The notes beneath the pieces are model-generated. The model saw only the letters and a program-made list of their open reading frames with translations. It was not told where the DNA came from and did no database searches. Shown in pieces: positions 31,890 through 41,145 of a DNA stretch of 64,000 nucleotides. Numbering within the stretch: position 1 is the stretch's first letter; every line of letters starts with the position of its first letter. Source of the stretch: Aquipuribacter hungaricus (GTDB taxonomy: Bacteria; Actinomycetota; Actinomycetes; Actinomycetales; JBBAYJ01); contig NZ_JBBEOI010000002.1 of NCBI RefSeq assembly GCF_037860755.1, positions 62,001-126,000 on the forward strand, in the 5' to 3' direction. Made by a program: the position numbers and the translations under genes.

Positions 31890-33441
31890 GGAGTGGTTCG
31901 ACCCGTTCGGGGTGCTCGCGGGCACGGCCGGGAAGATCGTGACCGACGCCTGGACGGTCGCCATGCTGGCGATGTGGAACGCGGGGCTGTGGGTGCTCCG
32001 GATGGTGCTGTACCTGATGGACGCCTTCGTCACCCCCGACCTGCGGGCAGACGGGCCCGGCGCGGAGCTGTACCGGACGACGCTCTGGCTGGCGGGTGCG
32101 CTGGTGCTGCTCATGGGCATGCTCCAGCTGGGTGTCACCGCCGCCCGCCGCGACGGGCAGAGCCTCGCCCGGGTAGGCATCGGCTTCGCTCAGTTCGCCG
32201 TGGTCTGGGGCGGGTGGCTGAGCTACATCGTGGCCCTGGTCGCCGCCTGCGGCGGTCTCACCCGCGCCCTGATGCAGGCCCTGCTGGACGTGACGTCATG
32301 GTCGGCGTGGAAGCCGTTCGAGGACATCGCCCTGCAGGACGTCGTCGACGGCACCGTCGCCACCGTCCTGGGGTTGTTGGGGTTGCTGCTGTGCTTGGCC
32401 GCGCTCGGTCACCTGCTGGTTATGCTCACCCGTGCCGGCGCGCTCATGGTGCTCGCTGCCACCGCGCCGATCGCCGCTGCCGGCCTGCTGTCCGACGCCG
32501 GACGGGCGTGGTTCTGGAAGAGCCTGCGCTGGACCCACGCTGCTGCCCTGAGCCCCGTCCTCATGGTCCTGGTCCTCGGGGCCGGCGTGCAGGCCACCAC
32601 CGGCGTCGCCAACGGCCTGGCGGACGGGACCATGGCCGCGATCGGTACCGCCATCCCTGGAGTGCTGCTCATCCTCATCGCCTGCTTCTCCCCGCTGGCG
32701 CTGTTCAAGCTGCTCGCCTTCGTCGACCCGGGCACCTCCTCCGGTGCGGCGCTGCGTCGAGGGCTGGCCGTATCCGGGGGCGTGCAGGGCCTGCTGGGCG
32801 GCGGGTCCTCCAGCGGCGTCGGTGCGGGCTCCGGAGGTGGGGCCTCGGTGCAGGCCTCGGACGGCGGCCGTTCCTCCGGGGAGTCCGCGGGGGAGGACGT
32901 GACCAGCGCCCGCTTCGGCCAGGCCGAGCGTGGCTGGCTCAGCAGTGCGGGTGGGGCCCTAGGAACCGCGGCCGCCTCCGGGCTAGGCCTGATGCAGCGA
33001 GCCGGGACCGCTGGCGCCGCGGTCGGTGCCGACGCCGCCAGCCAGATGGGTGTCGGCAGCTCCAACTATTTCCCTGACCCCGGGGAGCGACCCCATAGCA
33101 ACCGAACCGGTAGCGGTGGCACCTCGACCGACCGAGGACCTGGTCGCGGAGGCAGCCGAGGCAACCAAGGCGGCGACCCGACCAGCTCCCCGGACGTCGA
33201 CGGCACCGGCGGCTCGGGCGGCGCCCCCGCTGCAGGGAGCCCGGCCAGCGCACCCGCACGGTCCTCAGCGTCCACACCGCCGGCCCAGGCTCCGCCCGTA
33301 CCCGCCGCACCGGCGCCCGCAGGGCCCAGCAGCGCCGGCGGAACCGTCGCCGGAAGTGCAGGTGCAGGTGCAGGTGCAGGTGCCGGGGCCGGTGCAGGTG
33401 CCGGGGGGGCGGCGGCGGCCGTGCCCATCGTCCCCGTCTGA
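31858..33441 (+). CDS. VirB6/TrbL-like polytopic T4SS channel protein
   Basis: 527 aa. Six or seven hydrophobic helices in residues about 30-290, then a long soluble tail very rich in Gly, Ser, Ala and Pro, ending in a GAGAGAG run (33360-33410) and VPIVPV. This is the VirB6/TrbL pattern, the inner-membrane core of the channel. ATG 31858 gives a 32-bp overlap with the previous gene, while ATG 31876 (MTVLEEW) gives 14 bp and may be the real start. Confidence 0.78.
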   Translation: MAAPGAMTVLEEWFDPFGVLAGTAGKIVTDAWTVAMLAMWNAGLWVLRMVLYLMDAFVTPDLRADGPGAELYRTTLWLAGALVLLMGMLQLGVTAARRDGQSLARVGIGFAQFAVVWGGWLSYIVALVAACGGLTRALMQALLDVTSWSAWKPFEDIALQDVVDGTVATVLGLLGLLLCLAALGHLLVMLTRAGALMVLAATAPIAAAGLLSDAGRAWFWKSLRWTHAAALSPVLMVLVLGAGVQATTGVANGLADGTMAAIGTAIPGVLLILIACFSPLALFKLLAFVDPGTSSGAALRRGLAVSGGVQGLLGGGSSSGVGAGSGGGASVQASDGGRSSGESAGEDVTSARFGQAERGWLSSAGGALGTAAASGLGLMQRAGTAGAAVGADAASQMGVGSSNYFPDPGERPHSNRTGSGGTSTDRGPGRGGSRGNQGGDPTSSPDVDGTGGSGGAPAAGSPASAPARSSASTPPAQAPPVPAAPAPAGPSSAGGTVAGSAGAGAGAGAGAGAGAGGAAAAVPIVPV

Positions 33442-33508
33442 GACGTGACCGGCGGTCCAGCCCGGCTGCTCGGCGACACCCACTGATCTACCCCTGAGAG
33501 GACATGTC

Positions 33509-35101
33509 ATGGCGCTGGTGTTCGACGACTACAGCAGGGACCGGATCGGCTGGTTCTTCGGCCTGAACGGCTGGCAGCTGGCGACCCTGGTGACGACCAG
33601 CCTGCCCGTGTTCTTCGCTGTCCGGTCCGGCCTCTGGCTCACCGCGGCCGCCCTGAGCGGGGGGTGGCTGCTGGTGCTCCTGGTGACGGTGGTCCCGGTC
33701 AGGGGCCGCCCGGCGACCGGCTGGCTGATCGCGTCGCTGTCCTACCTCGTCGGGACCGTCGCGGGCTGGACCCAGTTCCGGGCCCGGGCCTCGGTGGGGC
33801 GGGCCGGGGTGATGGAGGCACCCGACTTGCCGGGCGTCCTGCACGGCATCGAGGTCCACGACGGCCCGCCCCGCGGGGCGTCGCTGTCCCGCGCCGCCAT
33901 CGTCCAGGACCACGCCGCGCGGACGTGGGCGGTCACCGCCGCCGTCGTCCACCCCGGCCTGGGGTTCGTCGACGCGGAAGAACGTGCCCACCAGGCCAAC
34001 GGCCTGGGCGGGCTGCTGGACCTGGCCTCGCACACCGAGCTGATCGACGAGGTCCTCTTCACCGTCCGCACCGTGCCCGACGACGGCGCAGAGCGGGATC
34101 TGTGGATGCTGCGGCACCGGCGGGCCGACGGGCCCCCGCTGGCCCGGGCGGTCAACGACGACCTTCGCCAGGCCCTGACGCAGGCATCGGTCCGGACCGA
34201 GGCTTGGGTGACGGTCGTGGTGCCCGAGACCCGCATGGCCCGCGCGGCCAGGCAGTGCGGTGGAGGGCTCGATGGTCGGGCCAGGGTCCTGTACGGGCTG
34301 ATGGGGGAGGTCGAGGCCCAGCTGCGCGCAGGGATGGCCATGAACGAGGTCAGCTGGCTGACGTCACCGCAGCTGGCGCTGGCGTGCCGGACAGGGTTCG
34401 CCCCCGGCGACCGGGCAGGCGTCGTCGCCGCACTGGCTGAGCGGGATCAGGCCGACGCCGCCCGCGCCGCTGGTTCCAGCGGTGCTCCCGGCGCCGCTGG
34501 TGGCTCTGGCGGTTCTGATCGTGACGGGAGCGGCGCCCCGCGCATCGCCGCGGACGTGCCGTGGGCACTGGCCGGCCCGGCCGGGGCGGAGGCCACCACG
34601 AGGCACTACACCCACGACGCGTGGAGCTCGATCAGCGCGACGATCACCCTGCCCGACAGCGGGGCCGTGATGGGGGCCCTCGCACCGGTGCTGACACCCT
34701 CTGAGCCGGGGGAGCGGCGCAGCTTCATGGTGGCCTACCCCATCCTGCGGCAGGCCACCGCGGACCGGCAGAGCGCCACCCGGGAGTGGTCGGCAGACCT
34801 TGGTGAGGAGCTGCGCGCCAAGGCCGGGGTGAAGATGCGCGCCCGGCAGCGGACCGAGGCCACCCGCGCACGCGGACTGGACGGCAAGTTCGCCCGCGGT
34901 CACTCCATGACCCGCCCGTACGCGGTGTGCACCGTCACCGTGCCGAGCACCGCCCGCGTGGAGGAGTTCGGTCGCCGCTTGGACGCCTCGGTGCGCAGGG
35001 CCGGGTTCGCCCCACTGCGCCTGGACCTGTCCCAGGACCTCGGCTTCGCCGCATCATCCGTGCCGCTCGGCGTCAGCCTCAGCCGCCGCGGTGACGCATG
35101 A
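33509..35101 (+). CDS. SCO6880-family T4SS protein (PrgI-like membrane part plus VirB4 N-terminal-like domain)
   Basis: 530 aa, GAGAGGA before ATG 33509. Two or three membrane helices in residues about 20-90 preceded by the FDDYSRDRIGWFFGL motif, then a soluble region with DHAARTWAVTAAVVHPGL and TRHYTHDAWSSISATITLP. This is the SCO6880 family, which supplies the PrgI-like membrane anchor and VirB4 N-domain missing from the next protein. ATGA overlap shows they are made together and probably form one complex. Confidence 0.85.
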   Translation: MALVFDDYSRDRIGWFFGLNGWQLATLVTTSLPVFFAVRSGLWLTAAALSGGWLLVLLVTVVPVRGRPATGWLIASLSYLVGTVAGWTQFRARASVGRAGVMEAPDLPGVLHGIEVHDGPPRGASLSRAAIVQDHAARTWAVTAAVVHPGLGFVDAEERAHQANGLGGLLDLASHTELIDEVLFTVRTVPDDGAERDLWMLRHRRADGPPLARAVNDDLRQALTQASVRTEAWVTVVVPETRMARAARQCGGGLDGRARVLYGLMGEVEAQLRAGMAMNEVSWLTSPQLALACRTGFAPGDRAGVVAALAERDQADAARAAGSSGAPGAAGGSGGSDRDGSGAPRIAADVPWALAGPAGAEATTRHYTHDAWSSISATITLPDSGAVMGALAPVLTPSEPGERRSFMVAYPILRQATADRQSATREWSADLGEELRAKAGVKMRARQRTEATRARGLDGKFARGHSMTRPYAVCTVTVPSTARVEEFGRRLDASVRRAGFAPLRLDLSQDLGFAASSVPLGVSLSRRGDA

Positions 35102-36648
35102 GCAGCGTCCTGAGCCGCATGAACGGCCATGCCACGGGCCGCGCCCAGGGAAGCGCTACGGGCCGGGACGTGGGTCGGCTGCTGGCTGACTTCGGGCACG
35201 ACCTGCCCGTCGCGCCAGCCCCGGCCATGGAGGAGAAGGACGCCCGGCTGTTCCGGTACGCCGGGCGACGCGGACCCCGGCGCGCGGGCCGCGGGTGGGC
35301 GACGGCGCCGGCGCCGGTGTCGACGTGGCGGATGACCAGCGACCAGGCGCCGGTGCTGTGGCCGTTCATCGCCACCCCCGGCCTGCCCCCGACGGGGGCC
35401 TGGATGGGCATCGACCAGCTGAGCGGCGGCAGTTTCTACGTCGACCCGTTCGGGTGGGTCGTCCGCGACGACATCCAGGTGACAAACCCCAACATCTTCT
35501 GCTTCGGCAACCCCGGGGTCGGCAAGAGCGCCACGGTGAAGGCCATGGTCCTGCGGCTGCTGGACTTCGGGTACCGGGCGCTCATCCTCGGCGATGTCAA
35601 GGACGAGTACGAGAAGCTCTGCCACGCGGTCGGCGTGGAGCCGTTCACCATCGGCCCGGGACTGCCCGCCCGGGTCAACCCGCTGGCGTTCGGCCCGCTC
35701 GGGCAAGGGTGGGCGGACCTGGACCCGGTGGAGGTGCAGCGCCGGTCCTCGCTCGTCTTCGGGCGGTGGCTCACCCTGGTCCGGGGTCTGGTCGGCAGCC
35801 AGCGCATCGGGGACAGCCTGGTGCCGTTCGGGCCCAGCGACGAGGTCGTCGTCACCGCAGCCCTGCAGGAGCTCACCGGTTACGCAGCCGGCGGCTCGCG
35901 GCTGGTGGAGGTCACCATCCCCCAGCTGTGGCACCTGCTGGACAACCCCACCGACAGGCTGATCACGCAGTGCCGGTACGCCTCGCAGAGGCAGTTCCTC
36001 GACGAGACCCGGCTGCTGCGCGACGCCCTGGGCCAGCTCGTCACCGGCGCCCTGGCCGGTCTGTTCGACGACCACACCAGCATCGACGTGGACTGGCGCG
36101 CCCCGATCCAGTCGCTGAGCCTGTCCCGGCTGGAACCGCTCGGCGACGAGGCCGTCGGGATCGCCCTGCTGTGCCTGAACTCCTGGGGGCGGGCGATGCG
36201 GGAGACCGCGGCACCCGGGGACCTTCGCCTGGTCGTGCGGGACGAGTCGTGGCGCCAGCTACGCCTCGGCCCGGACGCGGTCAAGAGCTTCGACGCCGAC
36301 CTCCGGCTGTCCCGGCGCGGCGACCTGCAGATCGCCGTCGCGCACAAGCCCGGCGACCTGCCGTCCGCCGGGGCCGCCGGCTCTCAGGCCGCCGTCATCG
36401 CCAAGGAGATGCTGCACCTGGCCGACATCAAGATCCTCCACGGCCAGGACGCCGCCGTCGGCGACGACCTCGAGCGGCTCCTCGCCCTCGGCCCGATCGC
36501 CCGCAACCTCGTCACCGGCTGGGCCCGCCACGGCAAGGGCCGCGCCGTGTGGGGGGTCGGGGAGCAGCTGTACAAGGTCCAGACCGTCCTGCACCCCCTG
36601 GAGAAGCAGCTGACGTTCACCAACGACGCCATCCAGGGCGCCGGCTGA
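35098..36648 (+). CDS. virB4: VirB4-like T4SS ATPase
   Basis: 516 aa. Walker A FGNPGVGKSA (about residue 140), a RecA-like fold with ILGDVKDEYEKLC, the Walker B region LRLVVRDESWRQL (about 380) and a sensor region around LQIAVAHKPGDLPSAG. It drives assembly and substrate movement. The N-terminal domain normally present in VirB4 is carried by the preceding protein, so it is a split VirB4. Confidence 0.88.
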   Translation: MSSVLSRMNGHATGRAQGSATGRDVGRLLADFGHDLPVAPAPAMEEKDARLFRYAGRRGPRRAGRGWATAPAPVSTWRMTSDQAPVLWPFIATPGLPPTGAWMGIDQLSGGSFYVDPFGWVVRDDIQVTNPNIFCFGNPGVGKSATVKAMVLRLLDFGYRALILGDVKDEYEKLCHAVGVEPFTIGPGLPARVNPLAFGPLGQGWADLDPVEVQRRSSLVFGRWLTLVRGLVGSQRIGDSLVPFGPSDEVVVTAALQELTGYAAGGSRLVEVTIPQLWHLLDNPTDRLITQCRYASQRQFLDETRLLRDALGQLVTGALAGLFDDHTSIDVDWRAPIQSLSLSRLEPLGDEAVGIALLCLNSWGRAMRETAAPGDLRLVVRDESWRQLRLGPDAVKSFDADLRLSRRGDLQIAVAHKPGDLPSAGAAGSQAAVIAKEMLHLADIKILHGQDAAVGDDLERLLALGPIARNLVTGWARHGKGRAVWGVGEQLYKVQTVLHPLEKQLTFTNDAIQGAG

Positions 36649-36662
36649 CGGCGGACAAAGAG

Positions 36663-38339
36663 ATGGTTATGGTCAAGGTCACCGTCGCCACCGTCGCGGC
36701 CAGCCTGCTCGCCGGCCCACTCCTCGTCGCGCTGCTCCTCGCCACGGTCACCGCCCCAGCCGTCGGCGCGCACCTGGCCACGCTCGCGTGCACCGGACCG
36801 GGTAGCACCCCGGCCGGTGCAGGTGCGGCCGGGGCCGGGGCCGGGGAGTGGCGGGTGCCGTTCGAGCAGGCGTACACGGTGTCCAACCGTGGCTTCGGCC
36901 GGCAGTTCCACCCCATCCACCGCGAGTGGCGCCCCCACACCGGGCAGGACCTGGTCTCCCGGCCCGGACCCGGCCCGGTCGTCGCCGCATCCGCCGGCCT
37001 CATCAGCCGGGCCGGTGACGGCGGCGCGTACGGCAACGTCGTCGACATCGACCACGGCGGCGGGATCAGCACCCGCTACGCCCACTTGGCCAGCATCGAC
37101 CCCGCCGTCAGCGCCGGCGCCCAGGTCAGCACCGGGCAACGGCTCGGCGTCGAGGGCTCCACCGGCACCAGCACCGGCAACCACCTGCACTTCGAGGTCC
37201 TCCGCCACGGCACCGCGGTCGACCCGGTCGCCTTCATGGCCCAGCGAGGCGCACCCCTGGACGGGACGGCCGTCCCCCCCCGGGCCAGCGCGCCGGACGA
37301 CGTCCCCCCTGCCGGGACCGTCCTCACCGGATCCCTCCTCGCCGGCACCGCCACCCAGCCGGACGCCTCGGGGGAGGCGGGCGAGGGCGGTGTGGGTTTC
37401 GAGCTGCCCCCGGCAGGACAACCCCGAAAGGCCTCCGTAATCAACGCGCCGGTCCCTGTCCCCGCCGACGTCGAGGCCCTCTACCGCGCGGCAGCCGAAC
37501 GCTACGCGATCCCGTGGACCGTGCTCGCCGGCATCGGCATGGCCGAGACCGCGCACGGCCGGCTCACCGCGACCTCTTCCGCCGGGGCCCGGGGACTGAT
37601 GCAATTCATGCCCGCGACCTGGACGACGATGGGCGTGGACGGCGACGGCGACGGTCGCGCCGACATCACCAACGACGCCGACAGCGTGCACTCCGCCGCG
37701 CACTACCTCACCGTCTCCGGGCTCACCGAAGGACCCGACGGGGTCCGCGCCGCACTCTTCGCCTACAACCGCGCCGACTGGTACGTCAACGACGTCTTGG
37801 CCTACGCGCACGCCTACGGCGGCGGGAACGTCCTGGGCGACCTCACCGACTGCGGGCCCGGCACCACCAGCACCGCCGCCGGCGGAAACCCCCTGCTGCC
37901 CCCGATCGACGACGCCCGGGTGGTCACCATGCTCACCTGGGCGCACGCCCAGGACGGTGAGCCCTACGTCTTCGGCGCCAACGGCCCCGACTCCTGGGAC
38001 TGCTCCTCCTTCACCCAGACCGCCCTGGCCCAGATCGGGATCAGCGCACCCCGCACCGCCGCCGCGCAACGGGACTGGCTCGCGGCAGGGAACGGGTACC
38101 GGGTCCAGCTGGGCCAGGAGCGCCCCGGCGACCTCGTCTTCTGGGACTCCTACCTCGGACCCGACCGGATCGGGCACGTCATGCTCGTCGCCGACCCCGC
38201 CACCTTCAGCACCATCGAGGCCCGCGACCGCCGCGACGGAACCGGCACCTTCAGCTACGCCGACGGACCCGAGCGCAACCGGTTCGAGATCTGGCGCGTC
38301 GGCAACCTCTCCGACGGCGCCACCCTCAGCCGGACCTGA
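36663..38339 (+). CDS. Three-domain wall hydrolase: M23 peptidase, SLT transglycosylase, NlpC/P60
   Basis: 558 aa from ATG 36663 (36669 possible). Signal anchor in residues about 5-35. M23 domain about 65-200 (HTGQDL and HLHFEV zinc ligands). A linker leads to the GH23 transglycosylase domain at about 270-395 (IGMAETAHG, GARGLMQFMPATW). NlpC/P60 follows at about 420-550 (DCSSFTQTAL with the Cys, IGHVMLVAD with the His). It should cut glycan strands and two kinds of peptide bond to open the wall for the conjugation channel. Conjugative Gram-positive systems usually have only SLT plus NlpC/P60. Confidence 0.92.
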   Translation: MVMVKVTVATVAASLLAGPLLVALLLATVTAPAVGAHLATLACTGPGSTPAGAGAAGAGAGEWRVPFEQAYTVSNRGFGRQFHPIHREWRPHTGQDLVSRPGPGPVVAASAGLISRAGDGGAYGNVVDIDHGGGISTRYAHLASIDPAVSAGAQVSTGQRLGVEGSTGTSTGNHLHFEVLRHGTAVDPVAFMAQRGAPLDGTAVPPRASAPDDVPPAGTVLTGSLLAGTATQPDASGEAGEGGVGFELPPAGQPRKASVINAPVPVPADVEALYRAAAERYAIPWTVLAGIGMAETAHGRLTATSSAGARGLMQFMPATWTTMGVDGDGDGRADITNDADSVHSAAHYLTVSGLTEGPDGVRAALFAYNRADWYVNDVLAYAHAYGGGNVLGDLTDCGPGTTSTAAGGNPLLPPIDDARVVTMLTWAHAQDGEPYVFGANGPDSWDCSSFTQTALAQIGISAPRTAAAQRDWLAAGNGYRVQLGQERPGDLVFWDSYLGPDRIGHVMLVADPATFSTIEARDRRDGTGTFSYADGPERNRFEIWRVGNLSDGATLSRT

Positions 38340-38433
38340 GCCAGCCGCACCCCGCACAGGGGCGCCACCGCACGCGCCCGAGGACCCCCCGCACTGGTGA
38401 CCGCCGAGGGTGCCGGGTTGACGTGTGGGGAGC

Positions 38434-39000
38434 ATGAGCATGCAGCGGTCACGCCGTCACGACCCCTACCCGTGGACGTGGGAGCTCCCGCTCGGCATCA
38501 CCGTCGCCGTGGTGATGGTTCTGGTGCTGGCCGCCCACTGCGGCCGCGCCGTCGCGAACCTGCTCGCCGGGCAGCCCTGGCGCTTCCCGCCGCGCACCGA
38601 GCTGTTCACCAGCCTGCCCGCCCTCCTCCGGGGCGACGCTGCCGCCGGCCTCCAGACCCCGCCCGCGCTGGCACCCGGACCAGGCGCAGCGGAGACGGTG
38701 GCCACCACCGGCACGTTGTGGGCCTGCATCGCCGCCGTCGAGGTCGGGGCGCTAGTAGTGATGGGGCTGCTCGGCTGGCAGGCCCTGGCCCGGTGGGGAC
38801 CGGGCCGCCTGAAGGGCATGGCCAGCACCGCAGACGTGGGACGCATGCTCGGCCGGTCCCGGCTGCGAGCCAACCGGGCCGTCATCCGGCCCGACCTCTA
38901 CGGCCGCCACCACGGGACCCCGACCGCCCGGCACCCTGCGTCTGTCCCTTCGTCTCTCCCGACGGCTGCCGCCCCCGCGGGCTCCGGGCGGCGCAGGTGA
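38434..39000 (+). CDS. T4SS coupling protein, N-terminal membrane part (split)
   Basis: 188 aa, GGGGAGC before ATG 38434. Two membrane helices (about residues 18-40 and 95-120) and then MASTADVGRMLGRSRLRANRAVIRPDLYGR, the conserved cytoplasmic segment that precedes the ATPase in actinobacterial VirD4/TraD proteins. After about residue 165 (HHGTPTARH) codon bias collapses and the frame ends, while the coupling-protein sequence continues in the -1 frame. GTGA overlap with the ATPase part. Confidence 0.75.
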   Translation: MSMQRSRRHDPYPWTWELPLGITVAVVMVLVLAAHCGRAVANLLAGQPWRFPPRTELFTSLPALLRGDAAAGLQTPPALAPGPGAAETVATTGTLWACIAAVEVGALVVMGLLGWQALARWGPGRLKGMASTADVGRMLGRSRLRANRAVIRPDLYGRHHGTPTARHPASVPSSLPTAAAPAGSGRRR

Positions 39001-40460
39001 AGGCGGCGGCATGCCGGGAGGTCGGCTGGCGGCTCGGGAAGGCGCAGGAACCCCGCGGGGGCGAGCTGTGGGTGCCGTGGGACCGCACCGCCGGCGTCAT
39101 CGGCCCCCAAGGGTCCGGGAAGACCCTGGACCTGCTCACCCCGGCCCTGCTGGGCGCACACGGCGCGGCCCTGGTCACCCTGACGAAGGTCGACGACCTG
39201 CTCCTCAGCGTCACCGCCCGCTCCCGCGACGGACGGCAGGGTGATCGTCCCTGCGTCGTCCTGGACCCGTTCGGCCTGGCACCAGGCCTGCCGGAGCTGG
39301 TGTGGGACCCGATCGAAGGCTGCGTCGACCCGATGGTCGCCGAACGACGCGCCAAGGCGTTCACCGCCGGCACCGTCAAGGCAGCCGTGAGCTCCGGCGG
39401 CGGGGACGACACCGCCGCCCGCTTCTACGCCGCGGAAGCCGCCAAGGTGATCCAGGCGTTCTTCCACGCCGCCGCCCTGACCGGCAGGTCCCTTGAACAT
39501 GTGCTGCGCTGGGTCGCCAACCCCCGCAGCGCCAGCGAGCCGTCGGAGATCCTGCGAGAACACCCCCACGCCGCACCGTTCTGGCACGGCCTGCTCCACG
39601 GTGCCCTCCACGGTGACGACCGCACCGCCGGGAACACCACCACGACGGTGCAGCAGGCCATGAGCCTGTTCTTCCAGGCCGACATCCGCACCCGCTGCAC
39701 CCCCGGCCCGGGGCGGGCCAGCACCGACATCGCCGACGTCATCCGCCGCCACGGCACCATCTACCTCCTCGGCCGCGAAGACCCTTACGCCTCCGCCTCA
39801 CCCCTCATGACGGCGCTGGCCGAGCACGTCCTGGACACCGCCCTCACCCTGGCTAACGAGTCCCCCTGGGGACGGCTGTGCCCGCCGATGCTGGCGTGCC
39901 TGGACGAACTGCCCTCCACCGCACCCATCCCGACCCTGCGCACCCGGATGGCGAACGAGCGGGCCCTCGGGATCTCGTTCATCTACGCCGCGCAGACCTG
40001 GAGACAGCTCTCGGCCATCTTCGGCGAACCGGAGGCTCGAGCCCTGTTCGGCCTCACCAACGTCCTCGTCATGTTCGGCGGCTCCAAGGACGTCGCCTTC
40101 AACCAGGAGGTGTCCGACCTGGTGGGCACGACACGGGTGTCCCGCAGCAGCTGGCAGACCGGCCGAGGTGGCCGGACCGTGTCCGGTGACGACATCGCCG
40201 TCCTGCGCCCAGAAGAGATTCGCCAACTGCCCGAGGGGCGCGCCCTGGTGGTGGCCGAGAACGGCAAACCCATCATCGCCCGCCTGCACCGGTGCATCGA
40301 CGGCCGGCCGGGCCGACGACTGCTGCAGCAGCAGCAGGAGCAGCGCGACCGGGTCTGCGCCACCCGCAGCGGCACCGTCAGCGCAGCCGCCCGCGCCGTC
40401 GCCGCCCACGCCGAAGCCCGCCGGCACGGCCTCGCCGCCCACGAAGAGGAACCCCTGTGA
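38997..40460 (+). CDS. T4SS coupling protein, ATPase part (VirD4/TraD-like)
   Basis: 487 aa if started at GTG 38997 (overlapping the previous stop). Walker A GPQGSGKTLDLL (about residue 40), TLTKVDDLLL, Walker B region CLDELPSTAPIPTLRTRMANERAL, and the ISFIYAAQTWRQLSAIFG sensor strand. Feeds relaxosome DNA to the channel. High third-position GC in this frame extends upstream to about 38920, well before the GTG, which suggests that the two parts were, or still are, one protein. Confidence 0.88.
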   Translation: MKAAACREVGWRLGKAQEPRGGELWVPWDRTAGVIGPQGSGKTLDLLTPALLGAHGAALVTLTKVDDLLLSVTARSRDGRQGDRPCVVLDPFGLAPGLPELVWDPIEGCVDPMVAERRAKAFTAGTVKAAVSSGGGDDTAARFYAAEAAKVIQAFFHAAALTGRSLEHVLRWVANPRSASEPSEILREHPHAAPFWHGLLHGALHGDDRTAGNTTTTVQQAMSLFFQADIRTRCTPGPGRASTDIADVIRRHGTIYLLGREDPYASASPLMTALAEHVLDTALTLANESPWGRLCPPMLACLDELPSTAPIPTLRTRMANERALGISFIYAAQTWRQLSAIFGEPEARALFGLTNVLVMFGGSKDVAFNQEVSDLVGTTRVSRSSWQTGRGGRTVSGDDIAVLRPEEIRQLPEGRALVVAENGKPIIARLHRCIDGRPGRRLLQQQQEQRDRVCATRSGTVSAAARAVAAHAEARRHGLAAHEEEPL

Positions 40461-41095
40461 CCACCCCGTCCACTGCCCCCCGGCCTTCCGCGGGCCTGAT
40501 GGTGGCGCCGTTCCCGCAGCCGGCCCAGCTGGTGCGGCTGGCCTACCGCGAGCTGCACATCGCGGCCACCGGCACCAAGGAGCAGATCGCTGCCCTCGGT
40601 GACCCGGCACTGCTTCCGCGCCCGTGGGACCCCGCCTCGTGCATCCAGCCGCAGCTACGTCGACAGGTGTGGGAGTGGCTCGAGCAGGTCGTCACCTGGC
40701 TCAACTCCGAATACGTGTGGGACGCCGAGGCCGCCGTCCTGCCCTGCTGGCCCCAGCACCCCCACCTCGTTCACGAGATCGCCGTCCTCGCCGACCAGCG
40801 CCGCCGCACGGGCGCAGAGCTGACCAGCGAGGCCCTGGAGGACTGGCACCGCTACAGCCTGCCCGCCTTCCAGGACCGCACCCGGACCCGCACCAAGGGC
40901 CACTGCCAGGACGGGCACGAGCCCTGGCCCGCCAAGGGACGCCACACCCGCCACACCGCCGAGGCGGCCCACCGAGCCCGGGCCGAGGTGTACGACGCGG
41001 ACGCCCTCGCCTCCCAGGCAGGGGCCTCGCCGGCCCCGCCACGACCGGCCCGGCTCAGCGTCGTCGATCTGGAAACGGGAGAGCTCAACCCCTGA
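40457..41095 (+). CDS. DUF4913 protein
   Basis: 212 aa from GTG 40457 (GTGA overlap with the coupling protein). The motif VWEWLEQVVTWLNSEYVWDAEAAVLPCWPQHPHLVHEI with two downstream His/Trp pairs is the DUF4913 pattern (landmark split here into VWEWLEQVVTWL and CWPQHPHLVHEI). Such genes sit next to coupling proteins in actinobacterial conjugative elements; function unknown, possibly a relaxosome or coupling accessory. It ends the plus-strand block, and the next gene converges. Confidence 0.75.
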   Translation: MTTPSTAPRPSAGLMVAPFPQPAQLVRLAYRELHIAATGTKEQIAALGDPALLPRPWDPASCIQPQLRRQVWEWLEQVVTWLNSEYVWDAEAAVLPCWPQHPHLVHEIAVLADQRRRTGAELTSEALEDWHRYSLPAFQDRTRTRTKGHCQDGHEPWPAKGRHTRHTAEAAHRARAEVYDADALASQAGASPAPPRPARLSVVDLETGELNP

Positions 41096-41145
41096 TCGAG
41101 GGCTCGCGCCTGCTCTGCCACGAGTGACCACCGACCAGGGTGTCC

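Noticed and set aside
36384-38441. 685-codon minus-strand frame opposite the wall hydrolase
   Set aside because: Gly/Val/Asp-rich antisense frame caused by GC-rich codons; the plus strand has three catalytic domains.
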